Source: Bugula neritina (Eukaryota; Bryozoa; Gymnolaemata; Cheilostomatida; Bugulidae). Taken from it: 64,000 bases of DNA. Where the stretch lies: NCBI GenBank assembly GCA_964035545.1, contig OZ037769.1, positions 9,587,429-9,651,428 of the forward strand. The letters run 5' to 3'. Position numbers and translations under genes: made by a program. This document shows, one piece after another, positions 20,908 to 31,859 of the stretch. The notes below the pieces were generated by a model. It was given only the letters and a program-made list of their open reading frames with translations. It did not search any database and was not told the origin of the DNA. The first letter of the stretch is position 1. Every line of letters begins with the position of its first letter.

Positions 20908-22880
20908 ATAGGCATGCAGATTGCTTCATCTATTTCCTAAGCACCACCCAAAAACCCTACGATATTCCCTAATGTTGCCACTCTTAATAAATCACCCTGA
21001 CTTCTGGGATATCGACAAACCAGAATGATTAACTAAATAGTCTAGAAGTAACCTCCAATTATCTTTCACTCATTACACTTCGAGGGGTGGCCACGCAATT
21101 TTTTTAGAAATGGAGAGTTTTAAGGGTCCTAATTAATCTGTGAAAACTCTAGACTGTTCTGCGCACCCAGTTAGCCACAAAAGCGCTTCAAACTTTTAAG
21201 AGGAATTAGGAGTTGTCTTCTCTCAATGTTTTTGTGAATTGGCTAAATATCTTGGAACTATGAAAGCTAATTTATTTTATATAAGCAAAATAATTTTGCT
21301 GACAGTTATAAATACTTTTTTCACTTTTCTGTTATAAAAACTCTAAATTTTTTTGTCTACCCAGTTAGTCACGAAAGCACTTTAAACTTTTGCAGGAGTT
21401 GTTTCCCCACAACTTTGTCCAAATATGTTCCGTATTATCTTGAAATTATTAAAGCTAATTTATTATATATACAAGCAAAAACTTTTGCAGATAATCATAG
21501 ACGTGTTTTTCACTTCTCTGAGTTTCATTCTAGTGATTTTCTTGTGAAAACATCTAAAAAATAAGGACTAAATGGACGAAAACAAGCAAAGGAATGGGTT
21601 TTTTAGTTATAAGGCAAACATTATTATTGAACAGCTATAAAAAAAGCCAAATTATAAGTAAATATGTGTCTGATAATGATTTTCTTTATGATTTTTATTA
21701 TAATAACTATTTTTACAAAAAAGTAATGAGAAGCATGAGCAGGTTGGTCTGGACTCCGGAAGATAATATTTTAAATGTGTACGATTGAGCTTTGCCAATA
21801 AATTTAAGCTGAACTATATATACATAGGCAATTTGGTTTTTAAAACAATGCTTTTGGTTAAAATGCATATTTTTATACCTTCTTAATATAATGACTCTAG
21901 AGTCAATTTAGCTCAGTTATAGTTACAGAAGAAATACCCTAATGCTTTCCTATAATTTAAAATATATATGGTTATATTTAAGCCACCCATTAGAAAAATG
22001 ATCTTGGGTTGCCTTATTCAAAAATCATAAGCATGTACTTTTTTTCATGTGTGCCATTTGTCACAAAAATAATAATTTCTTATCAGCAAATAAAACAAGC
22101 TGCATTTTGCTCCATTTTGTGTGAAACATAAAGAAAAAAGACTTTAGAGAACGATATCGTTATTAAAGTTGTTGCATACCAAAAAAAAGTGCATTCAGCT
22201 AGAATTTTTCAAACATGGTGGAATTCCTAAGAAAACAAAACTCAAATGTTTATAATTAGATCACGAGGAAGCAGGTACACCAACTTTGTTACATGCAAAA
22301 TATCTTATGAACATCATAAGCCCAAGTGTAATAATCAAATCTCAAGACACTGAAGTTTTCATCTATTTGCAAAACATTACCTTCTTGCCAATTATATTTT
22401 TTCACGGGTGTGGTAATCATGGTGTCATCCCAGATAGAGACTAGGCTAAATTTCCTACTTAGACGCTAGTTATTTATTTTGGTAAAATGTATTTTTATAT
22501 GTGCAATTTATTTTAATATTATTGAAATATATATGTATATTAAAATAAACTTGGATCAATTGCTTGTTATTTAGCGCATAAATAAATTCCTTTGATCTGC
22601 ATTAACCTACTAAGTTTGTATATTTTAAACATCTTGCATGTTGTTTGAAAAGATATTTTGTTAATATTAAGTATCCATTAAAGATAGTATCTATTATTAA
22701 TGTATTACTACTTCTTAATGTCTCACACAAATTCGTAAAAATAATAGAATATTATTTTAGATAATTTATGTTAGCTACTATAGCTATTAGCATATTAGCT
22801 ATTTAGCAATAAATACAACAGTTATATAGGTAATATTAATATATATGATAACAAAATAAAAATAGGGAGGAAACCATAAT
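20908..22880. other. AT-rich stretch without gene
   Basis: No ORF with a recognisable product. A segment near 20,960-21,010 (TTGCCACTC context) resembles the reverse strand of 24,290-24,365 and the segment at 43,080-43,130. These may be degraded ends of an old transposon around 20.95-24.37 kb. Confidence 0.45.
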
Positions 22881-23590
22881 CATATTAGGTATTTGGAAGT
22901 CAACATTGCAGCAAATAAATCCGGACTGCAGTTGTGTGCAGCACTTACTAGATTTCATGCTTTAACAGGTTGTGATTCGACCATAGTTCTTTTTATGAAA
23001 AAGCATAGCGCACAGCCTACTACTCCCTTTTGAGAAAATATTCAGAATGTATGGGAAGCTTTGAACACCTTTGGAAGTATTTCAAGCTGCCAGCGATTAC
23101 AGAGGCTGAAGTAGAACAATTTGTCTATAAACTTTATGGAGCAGGAAATTTAAACATAGATGATGTCCAATACACTGTATTTTGTTCACCGTCTAAAATA
23201 ACTCAATACAGTTTGCCTCCAACAAAAGATGAATTAAGTTTGCACGCAAAAAGAGCAAGTTATCAGGCAGCCATTTGGAGAAGAGTGACAACAGCTTATA
23301 TTGATGCACCACCCCAGAACATCATGGGTAGATTGTTGAGAATCATGGCAGCATAAATATAAAGTGGATGATTCAAGCTTCCGAACCTGAACATGTATGT
23401 TGCAAAGTTTAAACTGCTCCTATAAGACCGGCTGCAACATATCAAGATGTGAATGTCAGAAGTCTCAAGTGCAGTGCATGCACTGATGTTTGTCAATGTA
23501 AGGATTGTCTGAAAAGAAGGGCTATATTGGGGAAAAAGAAGCTGATGAGACTGACGACCGTGACAGTGATGGCGAGAATGCTTTTTCATA
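22881..23590 (+). pseudogene. Remnant of repeat-encoded Cys-rich protein (HALTGCD family)
   Basis: Fragments in three frames resemble a protein widespread in invertebrate repeats. CAALTRFHALTGCDS lies near 22,940, an ECMGSFEHLW to RRVTTAYID block at 23,030-23,330, and a Cys-rich end CSACTDVCQCKDC near 23,470-23,510. The middle ORF of 108 codons includes LPPTKDELSLHAKRASYQA. Frameshifts separate the parts. I recognise the motif set but cannot give the parent element a name with confidence. Confidence 0.55.
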
Positions 23591-24662
23591 ATGAAGCACT
23601 ATTTTTAGACATTTGTTATATATTTTGCTACTACCAATTTGATTTTGATCATTTCTCATGCTTCTGTTTCTCTAAATAATTTTACAGAATATTGTTGATT
23701 TTTGCAAATGTTTAACGGCTACTGACAGACTATAGCAAATGATTCACTTGGGCTGTGCTTAAAAAATTTCAATATTTATTCATTTCAACATTTATTTTGT
23801 GCTATAATTTTATAAATATAGTTTTTTCATACATCAGCATGACTTTGTTTTTGTTTTTGTACAAATAACTTGGTCATACAATTAATCTGCATGCTTATGC
23901 AGCATGCAATATGTCGATTCATAACAAACATATATGTTTATATAAACAACTTGGTTTTAATTTGAGATAGCCTCTTGTGCGCAGTCTTTAAATTCAGTAT
24001 CAGCATAGAATTCTAAGTAAGAGGCAATTTTTTTTGGTATTTCAGCAAATATTTTTCTTCAACATAGCTTGGTAAAATTGGATACTATTTTGCACAATCC
24101 ACATTTCTTTTTATTACCCATCCAAAATGCCGATTTGTTTTTTGCAATATCTTGAGTTTGGGTAGAGATAGAATTCTAGAGTTTGTAGATTCAGAATCAG
24201 CACAAAATTTTGATGTAGAAACAACTTTTTTGAGTGGCCACCTAAAAAAGTGTAATAAGCCAATTTTTTGAGCACTTTTTGGGAGATTACTTCTAGACTA
24301 AAACACTATTATGTTAATGAGCTCAGAGATGATCGATATCGAGAGTGGCGACTTTAGGGCATAAGAAATCATATAAATTATAAAGGGAATTTATTTTGCC
24401 ACTTTTGATATTTGATTATTTTTTTATTTCATGTGTACATTTTTTAGTTTTGTTTATTGGCATAGTTTTTTACACATTTTTCATTCATATAAAATAAAAG
24501 GCAATTTTAAAGCTGACTCCTTCGCGTAAAAAAAGCTATACAATTTAAGTTTCGCTGGAATTACAACGTGAATATGAATAAAATAATGCTTGTAATAACC
24601 ATTTTACCCAAAATGCATTACAATTGCTATAAATGAAAGATAAGTGAATTGGATGCAAATAG
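23591..24662. other. No recognisable gene
   Basis: AT-rich spacer. The only notable part is 24,290-24,365, related by inversion to 20,960-21,010. Confidence 0.5.
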
Positions 24663-24710
24663 TGTTGTGATTTACACAATGTTAATGCGTGGTCCCTAGC
24701 TTGTGATTTT

Positions 24711-24949
24711 GAGTCAATTATCCGCAGCAATACAGGGCTTGTGATAGGATTAAAATATATTTATTTTCAGTTACATACTAAGAAAAGTTACACATGAAAC
24801 GCTCCGATTAATTAGTTACATCCTCACTAATTACTAGCACGCTCTCTAATTACAGTTATCCTATATGTTACGCATCGCTGGGGGTATCACCTGACGTATC
24901 TCTAATTGGCCAGGGGACACGTTGGGCGCATATCGTGTGCCCCACTACA
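24711..24949 (-). repeat. 3' LTR of element E (LTR family B)
   Basis: On the minus strand it starts TGTAGTGGGGCACACG at 24949, directly after a polypurine tract (GGGGGGGGCGG, reverse of 24950-24960). Homology with 18915-19164 ends at GACTCAA (24711). The true end may extend to 24663, where minus-strand CACAACA stands. Confidence 0.75.
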
Positions 24950-25329
24950 CCGCCCCCCCCAGCAGGAAGCCTACCTTCCTGATAACAGCAGATAAATCAA
25001 TAAAAAATATAAAAATAAGAAAATATAAATGGAGAGAGATGCGTGCGTGGTATATAATACAAAAAAAAATCACAATCACAAAAAAAATAAAACAAAATAT
25101 AAACAACGCTACGGCGTCGACAATATCACACACAAAAAAAATACTTGCAGGCCGACGGCCTATATGACTAAAAAAAGGAAATACTTTCAGACTAACTATA
25201 ATACTGTTATACTGAGATTTTGTCATGACACCGGAACACGAGATTGAAGGCTGTAGATACGACACCACCTGCGGCGTAGTAAGGAATAGGGGAGCAGGAC
25301 GAGGGGAAAGGGTAGTCAGGCACTCAGTC

Positions 25330-26428
25330 CTAGGCGTTTCTCTTCAGTCGAGCCACAGAGTCACGGAGGGCCCGGAGTTCGGAGGCGGCGGCAAATATCC
25401 TAGGTGTCAACCTTTGCACTTCTCTCTCCAACTTATGTATCCGTTGCTCCGTCTCTTTTAGGTTCCAGGCGCAAGAAGAGTGGCGGTTAGGAGATGAAGA
25501 TATCCAACGCCGCTTACGAGAGGGTCGGGGAGAAACGGGGAGAAACGGGGGGAGAGGGACGCCATCGTTGTGGCACTTCGATGCGTTGTAGCACGACTCT
25601 GGGTATGGAGTTGGGACGGGGGACTGTGTGAGCAGGGGGTGACGGACGGGGTGTTTGGGGTTTCTTAAATCCCGGGGGTTTGGGGCAGGGTCCTTGTGTA
25701 ATGACACGGGGCGCGAGGAACTCTTGGCGCAGCCGTTCATAGCAAGTCGGGTCTGAGATAAATGGTCTGATGAGGTCGAGGAAATGGGGGAAAGAGGGTT
25801 TGTCGACTTCGTAGAGATGTCCAACATGACACCCCATGGTCCACTGGTGGCGAAGGATGTAGTCCCTGTGGTAACTATATTCACCACAGGAACAGAAGGT
25901 GGTGATATAGTGTTGGGGGACGTGGACTCTGAGTCTGCGAGGAGTTGTGAAGTGGAGCTGACACAGACGGCAGGTGGTGCATTGATCATCGCCTTTATAT
26001 TCCTAAATGAGTGCCTCGGTGTCCTTGGTAATTTAGCATGACTGGGTTAAGAGTATTTCCGGCAGCGTGACGGGGGTAGGTTCCTCATCCCAGGCCATCT
26101 CCAATGGCGACATGTCATGAGGGAGAGAAGAGCGAGTGGTATCTAAAAGAGCAGAATTATTGTTAGATCGAGTGTGATCTTTACAGCATAATTCTGATGA
26201 CAACCGACTGTTCCTAGTCTGGGAGTCATGCATCTTTTTATACGGCACTCGAAGCACCGTGTCATGACGTGTAAACTGACTGAGAGACATAGTGTCAAGC
26301 TCCAGATCTAGTAGATTGTCGGCCATTGTTATGTTCTCGTCGTCTTTCACGTAACACTCAGTCCCCAGTAGTTGTGATTCAATCAGAGAGATTAAATCAG
26401 AACTAGCTGATGTTAGACCTGCTTCCAT
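25330..26428 (-). pseudogene. Third ORF, element E
   Basis: Minus strand from ATG at 26428. It has an acidic N-terminus (MADNLLDLELDTMSLSQ), SELCCKD, finger 1 CRLCQLHFTTPRRLRVH, finger 2 FCSCGEYSYHRDYILRH, VGHLYEVDKPSF, LPRVVLQRI-like linker (IPRVVLQRIEV), and a C-terminal helix (KETEQRIHKLEREVQRL, ASELRALRDSVARLK) ending at 25330. A TAG lies near 26,009 between acidic part and fingers, and the frame shifts near 25,540. Parts before the shift share one frame. It is closest to the copy in element C. Confidence 0.75.
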
Positions 26429-26493
26429 GGATGGGAATGTTAAGTCAAAGCAAGCTTACCTGGGAACCTGGTATTTGAAATCATACTCAGCGT

Positions 26494-27955
26494 TCAAGCT
26501 TGGATGTTAGTGGATTGGATTTGGATACGTCTGCCCTTGGTGATGTCAGCGTAGGAAAAGACCGGACAGTGTGTTTGTTGCGCACGGCTAGAACTGTTTG
26601 CCCCGAGCATAGTAGTTTTGTCCACTACTCCGACTTCGCAAAAGTTAGTATTCCCGTGGTGTTCACAACTCCCACTTTTTGCTGTCAGTCTTTTCGTACG
26701 GTGCCCAGCTAGACTTTCATAATTGCCGTTTGTAACACGGTCAAATACGAAGTCTTTCAAGTATGCTGGGGGTTGTCTAGTACATTGTCCTCGTTCCAGG
26801 GGAGGTGACCTACTAGCTGGGGCAGACGGTGTAGTTGTTGGTCGGGGCGGTGTACTCACTGGTGGGCTATTGTGCTCCACCGGTGGTGTTTCTGGCCCGT
26901 CGTTGGTGACGGTATTCTCTTCCCCGTCATTGTCTCTGGATGGAGCCTCTCCCACGCGGGGTTTTGCACTTCCGGACGCGGACGCGGATTCGGAAGTGGT
27001 GGTGGAAGGTTTGGCGTTGGGGGCAGAGGGCGCACTTACGTTGATGGAAGTGGCCTTTCCTGCCTTACCGAGTCCTCCTCCCTCGGCACAACCACTTTGT
27101 ATTCTGGTCCATGCCGCCGCCCACGCATTGCTGACTGCCTCCTGAGCTCTAACAATGGGGGGGGGGCTTCTCCTGCTGGGCTAGCCCAATACGGTTTCAA
27201 GGGGGCTTCATTCTGGACAGAGACCTGTCCAGAGCGCTCCAACTTGTACGTATGATTGGGCATCGCCTCAACTACCACATAGGGTCCCACAAACTTAGGC
27301 TGGAGTTTAGCCGCTTGTCCTCGACGCCTACGGTAATTGACCATCCATACCCAGTCTCCAGTTTGATAGAGGGGTGGTTCCTGAGAGTCCTCTTGCCGCA
27401 CCTGCCATTGCTGTGTTCGCAGTATTTCGTGTGCGGCCTTCAGGTCCTCTACCAATTTACTGGCATATTCATGGATGGTGCGGTCCTGTTCAGGGATGTG
27501 GTATGTGAGGTGGTCGGCACTCGTGTCTCTCGACTAAGCATCAGGAGGTTAAGGGTCTCCCCCGTACTGGTATGCGGTGTACTGCGGTAGGCCCGCATGA
27601 TTTGCAGCAACACCGCATCTCATTCCTCCTGACCTCGGCCGAGGAGCAGACTGCGGAGTGCGCCGCCCAACATGCGATTGTTGCGTTCCACTACCCCGTT
27701 ACCTTGAGGGTGGTACGGAGTGGTTTTGCTTTGGTTCACTCCCCAGAGGCGGCAGAGGTCGCTCAACAGCTGAGACTGGAATTGAGCCCCCTGGTCCGAA
27801 TGTATCTGCTCGGGTAGTCCGAGGTAGCAGAGTACATTTTGATCTAGCACCCTTGCCACTGTTGGGGCAGATGCATCTGGGATGGCCAGAGCGTTGGCCC
27901 ACCTGGTAAAGTGGTCGCTCAATACTAAGATCCTGCTGCTGACCTGGTCGGACCA
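26494..27955 (-). pseudogene. Ty3/gypsy pol 3' half, element E: integrase core, GPY/F, tail
   Basis: The minus-strand copy begins at the integrase core just after the first Asp block (SRILVLSDHFTRWANALAIP). It keeps IHSDQGAQF and GVVERNN, then the GDWVWMVNYRRRRGQ strand, FVGPYVVVEAMPNHTY (GPY/F) and the Pro-rich tail with ERGQCTRQPPAYLKDF and SCEHHGNTNFC. Frames change near 27,600 and 27,530. The first catalytic Asp and all upstream domains are missing. F, the adjacent plus-strand fragment, contains just those missing parts. Confidence 0.85.
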
Positions 27956-28092
27956 CACCTTCGCAATAGTAAAACTTATAGTTTTACTAAAGCATATTTA
28001 AAAGGTGTGTAAACTCAAGCCACAGTGCTCAAGTGACTCTAGGGGGTCACCTAGGAGTCACGAGCATTGCAAAATGCTAGCAGCTTGAGTTT
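27956..28092 (+). repeat. Structured repeat, copy 1
   Basis: About 140 bp, repeated at 28183-28320. It contains hairpin 1 (AGTAAAAC-TTATA-GTTTTACT, 27968-27988) and a larger hairpin with outer arms AAACTCAAGC (28011) and GCTTGAGTTT (28083). An inner pair GTGACTCTAGG (28033) with CCTAGGAGTCAC (28050) lies inside it. Identity as a MITE, SINE or RNA gene is not established. Confidence 0.7.
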
Positions 28093-28182
28093 GACTATAT
28101 ATGTATATATACCTGAATCGTGGACAGCAGCTGTTTCGGGGTTTGTCCCCTCATCAGCACAGAACAGAGTACCATGGCCCAC

Positions 28183-28320
28183 ACCTTCACAATAGTAGAA
28201 ACTTATGTTTCTACTAAAGCATATTTAAAAGGTGTGTGAACTCAAGCCAGAGAGCTCAAGTGACTCTAGGGGTCACCTAGGAGTCACGAGCCATGCAAAA
28301 TGCTAGCAACTTGAGTTTGT
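28183..28320 (+). repeat. Structured repeat, copy 2
   Basis: Direct repeat of 27956-28092 after a 90-bp spacer that holds its own GGGG-TTTGT-CCCC hairpin. Hairpin 1 here reads AGTAGAAAC-TTAT-GTTTCTACT (28194-28215). It has gained one G:C pair relative to copy 1 while staying perfectly paired. Confidence 0.7.
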
Positions 28321-28380
28321 GACCATGGTGAGAGAGCTCAATCACTGAATGTCATTGCTGAGCATATATATATATAACAG

Positions 28381-28398
28381 TGGTGGCAGCGGTGGGAT
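28381..28398 (+). promoter_or_regulatory. Primer-binding site, tRNA-Leu (element F)
   Basis: TGGTGGCAGCGGTGGGAT, identical to 11079-11096. It is preceded by TATATAACA, which looks like the last bases of an LTR; the rest of that LTR is gone. Confidence 0.82.
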
Positions 28399-28440
28399 CC
28401 TAGCTACTGTTTGGAAACGATGGAAGAACAGTAGAACATT

Positions 28441-29286
28441 ATGGCCGAGAGTACAGCTTCAAACGAAGAAGGTGAGCGAGACACTATCATAAGCCCTCTC
28501 GAGGTCGAAGAGGAGGCGTATAAACATACAGTAGAGGCTCCCATCTTCACGGGCCTAGAAGATGTTGAACAATTTATTCAGGAATTCAATGAAGTTGTAG
28601 CCATTACAAGATGGCCGCCGAGAGTAGCCCTGATAAAGCTACGGATGGCACTGACGGAACAAGCCAGGCCGTACGGGCTGAAATCCAGCGTAAACGAGAT
28701 CTTTGCTGCGCTGCGGGCCCGTTTTAACATACCTGCCGTAGTTGCCAGGGCCCGTTTACAGGGACTGCTCCACAGAACATGTACACCACTCCCGGACCAC
28801 GCTACCCTAGTGAAGAGACTGGCACAGATCGCGTATGGCGACTTGCCAGAAACACACAGGCAGCGCTATACGTTCGAGGCTTTTGTACAGTCAATCAACC
28901 ATTTGGGCCTCCACCACCAGTTACAAGCGAGAGGAGTGACCAGGATAGAGGCTGCACTACAGGAAAGCGGGGCTTACCTGGGGGCCGAACAACTCTATCG
29001 AGTCACTGGAGGATCAGACCACCCGGTCCGAATAGCTGCCGCTACCACTAGCCCCTCCTTGGAGACGGAGGTCGATCGCTTAATGACTATGCTGGAACAG
29101 TTGGTGGCGACCATAACGTGTAGCAGACCCGCGAGATCCAGGAGACCAGAAGAAAAAGCTCCCCGACCAACTGCCCTATGCTGGAGGTGCGGCACGCGGG
29201 GACACCTCTGCTCAAGTTGTCCACAACCTAAGAAACCTGAAACCCCACAATTCGCGGAAGCCCTCAAAACTCCGCGGACCGGATAA
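28441..29286 (+). CDS. gag: Gag polyprotein, element F
   Basis: An intact 281-codon ORF beginning at the first ATG after the primer site. It aligns with D gag (LEDVEQFIQEFNEV, ARARLQGLLHR, LAQIAYGDLP, FVQSINHLGLHHQ) but is clearly diverged and shorter between capsid and knuckle. The CCHC knuckle CWRCGTRGHLCSSC is near residues 247-260. Pol follows in the -1 frame and is open only from about 29,241. No canonical slippery heptamer is obvious in the short overlap, unlike D. The frame is intact, so a capsid protein could still be made if transcribed, but the 5' LTR is nearly gone. Confidence 0.85.
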   Translation: MAESTASNEEGERDTIISPLEVEEEAYKHTVEAPIFTGLEDVEQFIQEFNEVVAITRWPPRVALIKLRMALTEQARPYGLKSSVNEIFAALRARFNIPAVVARARLQGLLHRTCTPLPDHATLVKRLAQIAYGDLPETHRQRYTFEAFVQSINHLGLHHQLQARGVTRIEAALQESGAYLGAEQLYRVTGGSDHPVRIAAATTSPSLETEVDRLMTMLEQLVATITCSRPARSRRPEEKAPRPTALCWRCGTRGHLCSSCPQPKKPETPQFAEALKTPRTG

Positions 29287-31738
29287 GAAGGAAAAGCGGG
29301 GCGGGTACCGCCAGACGTCCGTACGGACTCAGTGGTATGCCCCCCCACCAATGGCAGACACCTCGTCGGACCAGCCAACCTGACCGACAACAAGAACACT
29401 TCTCACTGCCTCTCACTAACCGCTTCAGCCTGCTACCAGAAATGGAGCAGGCTGGCGAGGTCCCTTCGGACATCGGAGGGGATCAACACACCCCTCTGCA
29501 AGAGAACCCTCGCCCCCGCCGGCCCCACAAACTGCGGAACAAACGGGCACCGCCCCGTTCGGCCGAGACCGAACACGCTGGGGGAGTACGGGTACAAACT
29601 CACGGAAATAGCTATTTCTTGCCTGAAAAGGTGGCTGGCAAGGCTGTCACCTTTTTGCTAGACTCCGGGTGTACCACTAATCTCCTCAGCCGTCGGGTCT
29701 TCGACACCCTTCCCCCTAGGAAGAGGGGAGCCTTAGCTCCCTATACCGGGGAACCGGGCACCCTTGCTGACGGGTCGCGGATTCCATTTTATGGTATTAT
29801 AGAGCTGGCTGGGCGCGTCCAGTTGCTACGCGAATATAGCAACGTGTTCAGCAGTGGGGACCATGACGTAAGCCTGACGACGGCCGTTCGTCATGAGATA
29901 CCGTTGGCTGCAGGGACTGCCCCTATCCGACAACCCACTCAGAAATTGAGATCAGAGAAGGAGGTTAGCCAACAAGTCCGGGATCTTTTGGACCGCGGCC
30001 TCATAGAGCCAGCACATAGTGCGTGGAGCTCGCCGGTCGTCCTGGTCCGAAAGAAAGACGGCAGTTTGCGGTTCTGTGTGGATTATCGCAAGCTAAATAG
30101 CGTGACCATACAGGAGGCCTACCCCTTACCCAAGATCGACAAATCTCTGGACGCCCTAGCCAGCAGCAAGTACTTCAGTACGCTAGACTTATTGAGCGGC
30201 TACTGGCAGGTCCCTCTCAGTTCCGACGCCCAGGAGAAGGCGGCGTTCATCACGCGAGACGGCTTATGGAAGTGGAAAGTCTTACCTTTTGGACTGACTT
30301 CCGCCCCCGCCACGTTCCAGAGGCTCATGGAACAGGTCCTCAGTGACTTCCAGACACATGTCAGTCGTCTGCGGGAGGTTTTTGAATGACTCAGAGGTGC
30401 CGGTCTGAAGCTCAAACCCTCCAAGTGCACTCTCTTGCAGCCAGAGGTAAAGTACCTGGGGCACATCGTCGGCCGTCACGGCGTGGTGACAGATCATGAA
30501 AAGGTTTGAGCTATAGAAGACTGGGTCACCCCCCAGAGTTTGACCGGGCTCCGGGCATTCCTAGGGCTGGTGGGGTATTACCGGCAATACATACCAGACT
30601 TTGCGGGGGTGGCGCAGCCGTTAAAATCGGTTCACCGCAAAGGGGTGACCTGGCAGTGGACTTCCGTTGAACAGAGGGCGTTCGACTGCCTCAAGGGCCG
30701 CCTGCTAGAGGCCCCCATCTTGGCCTACCCAGACCCTGCCCTGGAATACATTCTAGATACTGACGCCAGTGACCAGAATGTCGGCGCTGTGCTGTCCCAG
30801 GTGCAGGAGGGCCGCGAAGTAGTCGTGGCCTACTACAGCAAGTCTCTCTCACCCACTGAACAAAATTACTGCACTACCCGCAAGAAACTGCTGGCAGTAA
30901 TCAAGTCGGTGAAGCATTTTAGACCCTATCTATATGGCAGGAAGTTCCGGCCGCGTACGGACCACACCTCCTTGATTTGGTTGTGCAAGAGAGCAGAACT
31001 GTCCAGCCTGGTCGTCAGGTGGCTCGAGGTCCTGGCCGAATTCTCTTACCGGATCGAACATCTGCCGGTAAGAAACACAGCAATGCCGACGTAACATCGA
31101 GAAGAGGGACGGGGGTCCCTCACGATTCGAGTTGAGAGCACTGGATCACCCTAGAATAGAGTATGACTGGGACCAGGGTCGACTCCAACAGAAGGCTGAT
31201 ACGCCTCCGGAGCCCATTCAGAGCCTCTGCGCCAACCTTGTCTTGGCTGGTAACATCAGAGAGCTACGAAAACTCCAAGAAGACTTTCCAGGAGTAGTAG
31301 CCGGCGTGTACCGAGCCAAGAAGGAGGGGCGACGACCCAGCAAAGAACAACTGCGACAGGGATGCGCTGAGTTACGGCTGTACTGTCAACGTTGGGACTC
31401 TCTGCGGATCGGGCCGAATGGTCTGCTGACCATGACAGTGGCCACCCAAAACAGACACCACGGAAGAGAGAGGGTAGTCTGCCCAGCCGCCATCCGCCGA
31501 GAGTTAGTATGGGACACTCATAAGCAGGCCCACGCAGGGGTCCAAAGGGTGCTCACCAAGTTACAGCTCCGTTGGTATTGGCCCGGCATGGAACGTGATG
31601 TGCGACTCAGGGTAAAACAGTACGAAATCTGCCAGGCCAGCAAGCATGGCCGACTCCCTGGTGAAGCGGGACGGCGTAGGCTATATGCTGTAAGGCCATG
31701 GCAAGTGGTAGCTGTTGACCTGTGTCCTCAGATTGAGA
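29241..31738 (+). pseudogene. pol: Ty3/gypsy pol 5' part, element F (RT active site deleted)
   Basis: Protease has an intact LLDSGCTTN. At about 29,820 the sequence passes directly from the protease end to the RT start (LLREYSNVFSSGDHDV), losing roughly 200 codons of spacer. RT is good up to MEQVLS at 30,340, where 57 nt (19 codons including YLDD) are missing in frame before DFQTHVSRLREVF. TGA codons follow at 30387 and near 30,508. RNase H and connection are readable at 30540-31094 and, in another frame, from 31132. The integrase zinc domain has KQYEIC, a zinc Cys changed to Tyr. It ends after VVAVDL at about 31,722 and runs into an AT microsatellite. Confidence 0.9.
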
Positions 31739-31762
31739 TATATCTATATATATCTATATATA

Positions 31763-31826
<64 letters not shown>
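31738..31826 (+). repeat. AT microsatellite
   Basis: (AT)n with some ATCT units. It sits at the break of element F and borders the LINE remnant. Confidence 0.95.
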
Positions 31827-31827
<1 letters not shown>

Positions 31828-31859
31828 TGTATATCTTTGCTATCCCTCTAAGTAGAGTA

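Noticed and set aside
28441-29286. Domesticated host gag gene
   Set aside because: The intact frame invites the idea, but a primer site, pol remnants and the family gag at 11111 place it in an ordinary decayed element; no sign of selection can be judged from one copy.
29241-29290. Frameshift signal in element F
   Set aside because: An inverted pair (CGCGGA with TCCGCG) surrounds CTCAAAAC, but the A-run is inside the loop and not in X_XXY_YYZ phase, so it is not a canonical -1 site.
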